From Opitutales bacterium (GTDB lineage: Bacteria > Verrucomicrobiota > Verrucomicrobiia > Opitutales > Intestinicryptomonadaceae), in contig JAGBOM010000346.1 in assembly GCA_017633865.1 (NCBI GenBank), forward strand, positions 1 to 7,925: 7,925 nt of DNA. Direction: 5' to 3'. The notes beneath the pieces were generated by a model that saw nothing but the letters and a program-made list of their open reading frames with translations, was not told the DNA's origin and did no database searches. The first letter of the stretch is position 1; each line of letters starts with the position of its first letter. A program made the translations under genes and the position numbers. Positions 1 through 6,398 of this stretch are shown here, in pieces.

Positions 1-587
1 ACGCATTCCGCAAGCAGGCGCGTCAAATATAAAACCCCCGCGCCAAAAGCGGCTCCCCCGCAGGAGAGAATTAGCGACCTAATCGACGAGGCCAGAGGCT
101 CGCCCTGAACGTACGCGCCCGAATGTATCTGCGGCGCGGCGGCGGAAATAACAACCCCCGCGAGAATCCCGCCCACCGTGAGAACGTCGGGAAGCTCCAT
201 GGTGTCGATGTCTATAAAGCTCGCCACAATTAAAAGCGAAACGAAAAACATCAGGGCAAGCGCGGCCTTCCACGGGAAGCTTTGCCACAAATATAGATAT
301 ATTAGCGCGGTCATAATTTCGACAAGCGCGTACCTGAAAGAGAACCTCCGCCCGCAGCACCTTGCCTTGCCCCGCAGCACAAACCAGCTTAAAATCGGAA
401 TGTTGTCGTACCAGGCGATGCGCTTGCCGCAAGCGCAGCTGCTCGGCGGGCTAACTATCGACTTGCCCCGCGGAATGCGGTATATGCAAACGTTCAAAAA
501 GCTGCCGACGCACGCGCCCATGCAAAAGAAAAACGCGCCGAAAATCCACGGCGCCTGCCCGCAGGCGGTTGCGATGTTTTCAAACAT
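1..587 (-). CDS. Type IV prepilin peptidase (A24 family), 3' end cut by window edge
   Basis: This is an inner-membrane aspartyl protease that cleaves, and usually N-methylates, type IV prepilins or type II secretion pseudopilins (pilD/gspO/comC family). I translated 195 codons from 587; the frame is still open at the left edge. The N-terminal methyltransferase-type domain shows GSFLNVCIYRIPRG (28-41) and WYDNIPILSWFVLRG (59-73). The peptidase part has FIDIDTMELPD (124-134), which holds the first predicted catalytic Asp (D126). The second site, GxGD, would lie beyond the window. Hydrophobic segments fall near 15-35, 88-101, 108-125, 135-150 and 170-190. The cysteines are unusual: CxC (51-53) and CC (77-78) where many relatives have two CxxC pairs. 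The start is fixed because the glmS stop lies three codons upstream in the same frame and the next possible start is this ATG. No strong ribosome binding site is visible, which suggests translational coupling to glmS. Family assignment is firm; the substrate pilus system is unknown. Confidence 0.93.
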   Translation of the reverse strand, partial: MFENIATACGQAPWIFGAFFFCMGACVGSFLNVCIYRIPRGKSIVSPPSSCACGKRIAWYDNIPILSWFVLRGKARCCGRRFSFRYALVEIMTALIYLYLWQSFPWKAALALMFFVSLLIVASFIDIDTMELPDVLTVGGILAGVVISAAAPQIHSGAYVQGEPLASSIRSLILSCGGAAFGAGVLYLTRLLAEC

Positions 588-596
588 TCGGCGATT

Positions 597-2450
597 CTAT
601 TCGACGGTTACGCTCTTTGCGAGGTTTCTGGGCTTGTCCACATCGCAGCCCCTCGCGACCGCTATGTAGTAGGCAAGCATCTGAATCGGGATTGTCGACA
701 AAACCGTGCGCACGCTGCTGTGCGATTTCGGGATTGCGATAATGTCGTCGGCAAGGCCTTCGTCTATTGATTCGGGCGAGTCCGTAATCATGATTACGGG
801 GCCGTTGCGCGCGCCTATTTCCTTGGCGTTTGAAATCACCTTGTGGAAGATTTCGCCGGAGTTTGCGAAAATCACCGTCGGGCATTCGGGGCAGACGAGG
901 GCTATGGGCCCGTGCTTCATTTCGGCGGCGGGGTAGCCCTCGGCGTGTATGTAGGAAATTTCCTTAAGCTTCAGCGCGCCCTCAAGGGCTATCGGATACT
1001 CCTCAAGCCTGCCCAAGAAAAGAAAATCCGGATACTTCGCGTATTTTTTTGCGATTTGCTCGACCTTCGGCGCCTGCTTTAAGGTTTCGTCTATTAAATC
1101 GGGCAGCGACTTTATCGCCTCGACGATTTCCCTGCCGTCCGAGAAAGACAAGTCGCGCATTCTGCCGAAGTAAAGCGCGATTAAAAGGCATATCACGATT
1201 TGCGAGGTGAAGGCCTTCGTGCTCGCGACCCCCACCTCCTTGCCGGAATACTGGTAGAGGCCGCCGTCGCTTTCGCGCGCGATTGTCGAGCCCACAACGT
1301 TGGTTATCGCAAGAGTCTTAAAGCCCTTGCGCTTGGCCTCGCGCAGAGCCTCGAGAGTGTCGATAGTCTCGCCGCTTTGGCTTATGACGAAAACGAGCGT
1401 GTTTTTGTCGAGCGGCGGGTTGCTGTACCTGAATTCGCTCGCGTATTCGACCTCGACGGGTATGCGCGCGTACTTTTCTATGAGATACTCCGCCACAAGG
1501 CAGGCGTGCCAGGCGGTGCCGCAGGCGCAGAACAGGATTCTGTCTATCTGCCTGAGCTCGTTTGCCGACATGTTCAGCCCGCTTAAAATCGCCGTCGACA
1601 TGTCGTCGGAGATTCTGCCGCGTATGGCGTTTTCTATCGCCTTGCGCTGCTCGAAAATCTCCTTCTGCATGAAATGCCTGTAAGAACCCAGCTCCGCCGT
1701 CTCAAGCTCCCAGTCGATTTCCTTGATGACGCACTCGACCTCCTGCTTGCCGTTTGTAATGATGTCGCAAAAGTCCTTTTTAACGCAGGCGAGCTGGCCG
1801 TCCTCAAGGTAAATCACGTTCTGCGCGCGCCCCGCAAAGCCCGAAACGTCGCTTGCCACAAGGCGCTCGCCGTTGCCTATGCCTATCAAAAGCGGGGAGC
1901 CCTTGCGCGCCACGATTATCTCGTTCGGATAAAGCGGGCTTATCACGGCTATGCCGTAGGTGCCCTCGACGTGCAAAAGAGCCTTTCTTACAGACTCCAT
2001 AAAGCGGTCGGCCGCGCCGTCTACCGTGCGCTCGTCGTAGTGGTAGGAAATGAGGTTTACGAGGGCTTCGGAGTCCGTCTCGGAGCTGAATGTGTAGCCC
2101 TTGCCCGCCAAAAACGAGCGCATATTCTCGTAATTTTCGATGATTCCGTTGTGGACCATTATGAAACGCCCGCAGCTTGAGGTGTGCGGGTGGGCGTTGG
2201 CGTCGGTCACGCCGCCGTGCGTAGCCCAGCGGGTATGGCCTATGCCCATGTGCGCGGGAAAGCGGTCGGCCTCGATTTCAGAAGCCATTACCGAAACCCT
2301 GCCCTTGCGCTTGCGCAAATCCACCTTGCCATCGTCGTTTATAAGCGCGATGCCGGCGGAATCATAGCCCCTGTACTCCATTCTTTTCAGCCCGTCTATC
2401 AAAACGGGCGCCGCCTGCTTGCCGCCGATATAGCCTATAATTCCACACAT
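597..2450 (-). CDS. glmS: Glutamine--fructose-6-phosphate aminotransferase (isomerizing)
   Basis: This cytosolic enzyme makes glucosamine-6-phosphate from fructose-6-phosphate and glutamine. It is the first committed step toward UDP-GlcNAc for peptidoglycan and lipopolysaccharide. The protein is 617 aa (E. coli GlmS is 609), so it is full length. The Ntn glutaminase domain begins MCGIIGYIGG with nucleophile Cys2, followed by GHTRWATHG (71-79), NGIIENY (101-107) and SETDSE (123-128). Two SIS sugar-isomerase domains follow: CGTAWHA (310-316), SQSGET (357-362) and GVASTKAF (407-414), then EGALKLKE (490-497) and MKHGP (511-515). The C-terminus is the family signature DKPRNLAKSVTVE with Lys612. 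The start ATG is preceded by AAGGA at 5 nt spacing. The stop is TAG. A prepilin peptidase follows after 9 bp in the same frame, so the two are probably cotranscribed. I see no glmS ribozyme. Nothing in the protein looks damaged. Confidence 0.98.
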   Translation of the reverse strand: MCGIIGYIGGKQAAPVLIDGLKRMEYRGYDSAGIALINDDGKVDLRKRKGRVSVMASEIEADRFPAHMGIGHTRWATHGGVTDANAHPHTSSCGRFIMVHNGIIENYENMRSFLAGKGYTFSSETDSEALVNLISYHYDERTVDGAADRFMESVRKALLHVEGTYGIAVISPLYPNEIIVARKGSPLLIGIGNGERLVASDVSGFAGRAQNVIYLEDGQLACVKKDFCDIITNGKQEVECVIKEIDWELETAELGSYRHFMQKEIFEQRKAIENAIRGRISDDMSTAILSGLNMSANELRQIDRILFCACGTAWHACLVAEYLIEKYARIPVEVEYASEFRYSNPPLDKNTLVFVISQSGETIDTLEALREAKRKGFKTLAITNVVGSTIARESDGGLYQYSGKEVGVASTKAFTSQIVICLLIALYFGRMRDLSFSDGREIVEAIKSLPDLIDETLKQAPKVEQIAKKYAKYPDFLFLGRLEEYPIALEGALKLKEISYIHAEGYPAAEMKHGPIALVCPECPTVIFANSGEIFHKVISNAKEIGARNGPVIMITDSPESIDEGLADDIIAIPKSHSSVRTVLSTIPIQMLAYYIAVARGCDVDKPRNLAKSVTVE

Positions 2451-2455
2451 AAGAT

Positions 2456-2460
2456 TCCTT
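2456..2460 (-). promoter_or_regulatory. Ribosome binding site of glmS
   Basis: AAGGA on the minus strand lies 5 nt before the glmS ATG. It is the clearest Shine-Dalgarno site in the window and supports the chosen start. The secreted GH-like gene and the gene starting at 5107 have no comparable site. Confidence 0.75.
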
Positions 2461-2464
2461 AATA

Positions 2465-2483
2465 AAATTGTGTTTTACAATTT
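2465..2483 (-). promoter_or_regulatory. 7-bp inverted repeat in the glmS leader
   Basis: AAATTGT, five bases, then ACAATTT form a perfect 7-bp inverted repeat 4 bases upstream of the glmS ribosome binding site. It could be a repressor operator or a weak AT-rich hairpin that affects ribosome access. The region is AT-rich, so chance is a real alternative. No regulator can be named from sequence alone. Confidence 0.3.
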
Positions 2484-2504
2484 ACAGATTTTCCCGCGTT
2501 TTTC

Positions 2505-2532
2505 AATATAAAACAAGAAGCCCTAAAAACAA
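2505..2532 (-). promoter_or_regulatory. Candidate sigma-70-type promoter for glmS
   Basis: On the minus strand TTGTTT (2527-2532) and TATATT (2505-2510) are separated by 16 bases. The -10 matches the consensus at 5 of 6 positions; the -35 matches only at TTG. It lies between the upstream terminator and the glmS start and would give a leader of roughly 45-50 nt. The region is AT-rich, so the match is suggestive only. Confidence 0.35.
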
Positions 2533-2610
2533 AGTTTTCGATTTTTCTTTATCAACGCTAAAGAACTAAAATTTTTATTTTTCGCGGCTATAGCGCGTTT
2601 TTTGCGAAAC

Positions 2611-2635
2611 AAAAAAGCCCCGAACAAATCGGGGC
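2611..2635 (-). terminator. Intrinsic terminator after the GH71/99-like gene
   Basis: On the minus strand a perfect 7-bp GC-rich stem, GCCCCGA/TCGGGGC, closes a 5-nt loop and is followed directly by TTTTTT. It lies about 55 bp downstream of the stop at 2690. It separates the GH-like gene from glmS and implies that glmS has its own promoter. Confidence 0.88.
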
Positions 2636-2689
2636 CATTCGCTTTTAACAAGGCGTTTTGCGGCTTATTTTGCGGATTTTCGCCGACGC

Positions 2690-4054
2690 TTATTTTGCGG
2701 GATTTTTCGGGGCTCTTGCGGGCAGGGGTCCCAGCGGGGCTTCGCCGCGCAGAACTTTGCCGATTTCGCCGGTAAGCCACAAATAGTAGTCGCCGCCCAT
2801 GCCTTCGGTCGTCAAAAACCGGCAGGAGGTGTTGACGGGCAAATCCTCGTCGGAATCCAAAATCTTTAAAATTGCCGTGCCCTCGTCAACCTCGTCAAAC
2901 ATCGCAACATATATCATTTTCGAGCCGTTTGAAATCATTGAGCGGGCGAGCGTCCAATAAAACTCGCCCTTAAGCCTTGGCGCGGAGTTGAACTCGGCGT
3001 TTGCGCCGCGGGTCTTCATGAGGTTGTGCCAGCTAAAGCCCGGGTAGATTACGGGCGCGTAGTCGACATTCAGGCTCTTGCAAAACTCGACGTCCTTTGA
3101 GACCCTGTCGCTTAAAAGCGCTTCAAGGCGCTCTTTGGACTCCTTCGTGCCGTCAAGGCTGAACCTGCCCGGGTTCCACGGCGAAACCACGTCCGCAGAC
3201 TTTATGATTTCGTGAAGGCGCGGGTCGGAGCGGGTGTCGGCGTCGAGAGTCCTGAAAGTGGGGGGCACGCCCAGCATTACGGAGCAGCCGCCGTACTCCT
3301 TGTCCTCCTTCAAAAACTTTATGAATTTTTCAATGCCGAGGCTTTGAAGCTCGTAAGGCCTGTCGATAAAGCCCAAGCCCCATATTGAAACAAGCGGGCC
3401 TCCGTTGTGGAACATGTAGCTCGTGTTCTGCCCGCCCGTCACTTTTAGCTCGTCGACCAAAAACTTCCAGTCCTCAATAAGGCGCTCTGAAACGTCCCGA
3501 TTCGGGCGCGCTCCCGACAAATCGTACATCACAACAAGGGCCCTGCCGTACTTTTGCGACGCCTTTACCGCGTGCTCCAAAATCTTCGCCCCGTCTCGCC
3601 TGAAACGCGGGTGGGTGGAGCCGAAGAAGCGCTGCACCATGACGCCGTCGATATTGTACTCTTTCATCCACTTAAAGTGGGTGTCGACAGTCTGATAGTC
3701 GTAAGACGAAAAAACCTTCACGGGGTTGCCGCGCCTGTCCCTAAATTCGGAATCGTACGCGTGCTCGTATTCGGCCATATCCGGAAGCGCCTCGACCGTG
3801 CAGCTTCTTTCGCCGAAGCTCTCCCTGCCCCAGTGCACCCAGCCCCTGCCCGAGCCGTCGCCGGGAGCCCTGAACCAGCCCTGATAGCCCGCCATGACCC
3901 TGCCCGCGTAGGAGGTGTAGATGGGGTTTGAGCCGTGCTTCGAGCCGGGCGTAAGCGTTTTAGAGGGAGCGTTTTCCGCAAACAAAGAGCCCCCCAAAAA
4001 AATTGAAGCCGAAAGCGCAAGCGCCGCAAAAATTCTGTTTTTTAGAACCGTCAT
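2690..4054 (-). CDS. Secreted glycoside hydrolase family 71/99-like protein
   Basis: The 454-aa protein has a Sec signal peptide: basic MTVLKNR, a hydrophobic core to about 23, and likely cleavage after SLFA (26). The mature part resembles the GH71/99-like TIM-barrel proteins often called 'xylosidase/arabinosidase' in Bacteroidetes and PVC genomes. Diagnostic pieces are AGYQGWF (55-61), the W-rich stretch GRGWVHWG (69-76), GVMVQRFFG (137-145), MYDLSG (176-181), SPWNPGRF (291-298) and YVAMFDEVDEGTAI (382-395). The last carries acidic residues where GH99 enzymes have their catalytic glutamates. Substrate cannot be read from sequence; an alpha-mannan or another polysaccharide is possible. The C-terminal tail is Pro/Ala-rich (from about 438). 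The gene stands alone, with a strong terminator downstream and 171 bp of AT-rich DNA upstream. No Shine-Dalgarno site precedes the ATG. Family level is fairly sure; function as a glycosidase is inferred. Confidence 0.82.
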   Translation of the reverse strand: MTVLKNRIFAALALSASIFLGGSLFAENAPSKTLTPGSKHGSNPIYTSYAGRVMAGYQGWFRAPGDGSGRGWVHWGRESFGERSCTVEALPDMAEYEHAYDSEFRDRRGNPVKVFSSYDYQTVDTHFKWMKEYNIDGVMVQRFFGSTHPRFRRDGAKILEHAVKASQKYGRALVVMYDLSGARPNRDVSERLIEDWKFLVDELKVTGGQNTSYMFHNGGPLVSIWGLGFIDRPYELQSLGIEKFIKFLKEDKEYGGCSVMLGVPPTFRTLDADTRSDPRLHEIIKSADVVSPWNPGRFSLDGTKESKERLEALLSDRVSKDVEFCKSLNVDYAPVIYPGFSWHNLMKTRGANAEFNSAPRLKGEFYWTLARSMISNGSKMIYVAMFDEVDEGTAILKILDSDEDLPVNTSCRFLTTEGMGGDYYLWLTGEIGKVLRGEAPLGPLPARAPKNPAK

Positions 4055-4225
4055 AAAATATAGAATTGCTGAATTTGTGCCTGTATTAAAAAAAATTTTT
4101 GATTTATTTTAAAGCAAAATCGTTTTTTGCGGACAATTTCGGCGCATAAGCCCGCCGCTTAGCAATCCCGCCCGCAAAAGCCGACGAACCCGCGGCGATT
4201 TTATTTTTCTTTTTGATTAGATTTT

Positions 4226-5107
4226 TTATTCGGACATTTTTTTAACCAAAGCGTTATAGTATTCGTATTTTGCGGAATCCTTATCGGACGCGTCAAAAAA
4301 TCCCGAATAAATTTTGCAAAGGGCTTTCAATGCCCGCAAATTGGCCGAGTTTCGTTTTAGAATTTCAAGCGCGAACGATTTGTCCTTCGGGAGCATATAT
4401 CCGAAATAAAAATTCGCCCAGCATGGGAGAATGTCCTTGCCCGTTATTATTGCTTCATACTCGGCGCCGTTCATCTCAAAAAAACAAACCTTGCGCATCA
4501 GGTAGGCGTAAAGCGCGTACATTAGGGCGTTTGAATGGTTTAGCCCGTCCGCTTTCGGCGGCGCCGGATATATTTTTGAAATTGCTTTTTGCAGTTCGGC
4601 GGCGGAATTTTCGGAAGCGGAGCTTCCGCCCGATAAGAGTATCGACGCTTTAAGTATGTAAAAATCGCGAATCAAGCTCCAATCGGGGCGCGGATTTTCT
4701 TCGGCAAGCCTTATCGCGCCTGCGCAAAAAGAGTTTGCCTGCGCAAAATTTATATGGGAGGCGCTTTGCTCAAACAAGCCTTCGCTTGGGAAAAATCCGC
4801 CAAATTCCTGATCGTGGGCCAAGTTTGAATCTCCCCCTATCTTGTCGAAAACCTTTAGATTCGCCCCCGAATAATATAGAGCCAACTTAAGATTAGCCGC
4901 AGCGGACCATTTTGCGCATTTTTCAAAATACCCAATCGGAGAGGATAAAAACTGCTTTTTGTTTTCTTCGGACAATTTGTCAGCATAGGTATCGGCCCGC
5001 GCGTCGAAATTCGTATGGAAGTTGGACGCTTCAACAGATATGCCGGAAGCATTAACGCCCGCCGAGCACTGCAACGCCGAAAATAAAATTAAACAAACAA
5101 ACCTCAT
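4226..5107 (-). CDS. Hypothetical secreted/periplasmic protein, alpha-helical
   Basis: I do not recognise this 293-aa protein. It starts with a Sec-type signal peptide (MRFVCLILFSALQCSAGVNA, likely cleavage after A20). Cys14 is preceded by ALQ, a poor lipobox, so it is probably not a lipoprotein. The rest looks mostly alpha-helical, with stretches such as NLKLALYYSGA (72-82), SLIRDFYILKASILLSGG (144-161), ALMYALYAYLMRKVCFF (194-210) and NLRALKALCKIYSGFF (256-271). That is loosely like degenerate TPR or Sel1 solenoids, but no repeat consensus is clear. Mature cysteines include 64, 128, 208, 229 and 264. It begins 40 bp after the stop of the metallopeptidase-like gene on the same strand, so the two probably form an operon. 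No Shine-Dalgarno site precedes the ATG and I find no convincing terminator in 4055-4225. Its partnership with the upstream gene is inferred from position only. Confidence 0.8.
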   Translation of the reverse strand: MRFVCLILFSALQCSAGVNASGISVEASNFHTNFDARADTYADKLSEENKKQFLSSPIGYFEKCAKWSAAANLKLALYYSGANLKVFDKIGGDSNLAHDQEFGGFFPSEGLFEQSASHINFAQANSFCAGAIRLAEENPRPDWSLIRDFYILKASILLSGGSSASENSAAELQKAISKIYPAPPKADGLNHSNALMYALYAYLMRKVCFFEMNGAEYEAIITGKDILPCWANFYFGYMLPKDKSFALEILKRNSANLRALKALCKIYSGFFDASDKDSAKYEYYNALVKKMSE

Positions 5108-5127
5108 AATTTAATTTGTTAAAATCT

Positions 5128-5144
5128 TTGGCAACCCTTGGCAA
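5128..5144. repeat. Two TTGGCAA repeats, 10-nt period
   Basis: TTGGCAA occurs at 5128-5134 and again at 5138-5144, one helical turn apart, in the 40-bp gap between the metallopeptidase-like gene and the secreted hypothetical gene. Each unit is itself a TTG-N-CAA pseudo-palindrome. It could be an operator for the downstream gene or chance. Confidence 0.4.
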
Positions 5145-5147
5145 GAC

Positions 5148-6359
5148 TTAGTTTTCGGATTTGATGAAATAAGATTTCTTTGAGGATTTATCGAACCCGA
5201 ACTTGTAAGTCTCGCTTTTTACAGGGGATTTTTTCGCCTCCTGACCATATACTCCTCCACCCTTATTTCCCGATATATATTTTTTGTCGATATAGGCATT
5301 GTTCGATGCATGGGCAGCGCCATAAGCCCCTAATCCGTACCTATTTTGTAATTCAACATCTTTTGGAGGCGTATCTTCTCCCTTATGAATATTCCATGTT
5401 AGTTTGTCTGCCTCATTGAAATTATCATCAAAACCTCCTTCATAAATATCTATTTTTACCTTACCTTTTATATTTCCGCCTTGATAATCGGAAACTCGAT
5501 TATTCCCGTCTTGAGCCAATATCCCCACGCGTTTCAATTCCAGTTCTCCCTTATCACCACTTTTTCCTTCATATGCCCAAGACGGATTATTATTGTCTAT
5601 TAGCGGTTCTATTGTTTTCCCGTCCAAATCCGATTGTTCGTATTCGGGCGAGATTCTTATAGTATAAGGAGTATTTGGCTTTAGCCCGTCGATTAATACA
5701 TCAAATGCGCCCCAAATCTCTCCGATTTCATTAGTCTGAATTGGTGTATTATTATTAAATTTCGCAGAAGTCTTAACTCCTTCTTTGGAAGTTTTTTCCC
5801 AACGTCCATTGTCGTCTCGTGGTTGGTCCGGATTCGGAAATTCAAGCCTGCCGATGTTGGATTTTAGGGGTTTTGTTTTTCCAACATTTCCTTTGGGGTA
5901 CATTTCTTCAAATGTTGCGATACCGAACAATATGCATACGAATTTTCTATAGTTCTCCGCGTTTAGGAGAACTTCGCTTCCGGCTTCCTCCCTAAGCCCC
6001 GTTCTGTGCGCGGCCTCGTGTATTAACAGACTAGAGCGTGTAAATATTTTTTCAAAATATTCATCGTGCTCAAAAAACTTGTCGTAAATTGTGGATGTTT
6101 TGCTGTCCGGATTTGTCGATATATATACATAGTCTAGCTTTTCATTTCGGTCTTCGCATACATGCTTGCGCTTAAATCTTAATTGCCCGCATAAAACTTC
6201 GTAAATTTCGGAAAACTTCTTCAATATTTCGGATCTTGCGTTATCGTCGTATCTTAGAAAGACGTCCGTCATGATTTCAAGAGCCTTTAGGGAACCCGAC
6301 TTCAGCGCATATATGGCTCTTTGGGTAAGATCTAAGGCCTCTACTATTTGCGATTCCAA
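5148..6359 (-). CDS. HExxH (zincin) metallopeptidase-like multidomain protein; 5' end uncertain
   Basis: The 403 aa counted here begin at TTG 6359, but coding-like sequence continues 13 codons further up to an amber codon at 6399-6401 (see the 6399-6551 entry). No signal peptide is present. Residues 1-60 look helical. LLIHEAAHRTG (111-121) is a zinc-binding HExxH, and NAENYRKFV (133-141) follows, a layout reminiscent of M35-type (lysine-specific metalloendopeptidase-like) domains in bacterial toxins and effectors. The third ligand is not evident; candidates are E124, E125, E129 and E135. PNPDQPRDDNGRW (175-187) resembles a linker seen in phage head (MuF-like) and toxin proteins. Residues 215-245 have an Fn3-like DGLKPNTPYTI, then further beta-like sequence and a Gly/Lys-rich tail. 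Base composition is visibly AT-richer than glmS. The TTG start is weak: the nearest AAGGA is 13 nt away. Peptidase activity and an effector role are inferences. Confidence 0.72.
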   Translation of the reverse strand: MESQIVEALDLTQRAIYALKSGSLKALEIMTDVFLRYDDNARSEILKKFSEIYEVLCGQLRFKRKHVCEDRNEKLDYVYISTNPDSKTSTIYDKFFEHDEYFEKIFTRSSLLIHEAAHRTGLREEAGSEVLLNAENYRKFVCILFGIATFEEMYPKGNVGKTKPLKSNIGRLEFPNPDQPRDDNGRWEKTSKEGVKTSAKFNNNTPIQTNEIGEIWGAFDVLIDGLKPNTPYTIRISPEYEQSDLDGKTIEPLIDNNNPSWAYEGKSGDKGELELKRVGILAQDGNNRVSDYQGGNIKGKVKIDIYEGGFDDNFNEADKLTWNIHKGEDTPPKDVELQNRYGLGAYGAAHASNNAYIDKKYISGNKGGGVYGQEAKKSPVKSETYKFGFDKSSKKSYFIKSEN

Positions 6360-6398
6360 AAACGAAATCTCGTCCTTTTTGAAATCGTCGAGAAGTTC

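Noticed and set aside
79..432. Minus-strand 117-codon frame inside the prepilin peptidase
   Set aside because: It is a different frame from the conserved peptidase motifs; its translation is Arg-rich and lacks any motif.
178..669. Plus-strand 163-codon frame
   Set aside because: It is antisense to a clear prepilin peptidase and the end of glmS and has no recognisable protein features.
2451..2600. glmS ribozyme/riboswitch
   Set aside because: The leader is short and AT-rich, and I see none of the structured GC-rich core such a ribozyme requires.
2523..2780. Minus-strand 85-codon frame over the terminator
   Set aside because: It overlaps the end of the GH-like gene out of frame and reads through a strong terminator.
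4130..4200. Terminator after the exported hypothetical gene
   Set aside because: Only a 4-bp GCCG/CGGC stem with a 9-base loop and a short T-run is visible, which is too weak to call.
5063..5107. Lipoprotein signal in the exported hypothetical protein
   Set aside because: Cys14 follows ALQ, and Gln at the -1 position does not fit a lipobox. An ordinary signal peptidase I site near VNA is more likely.
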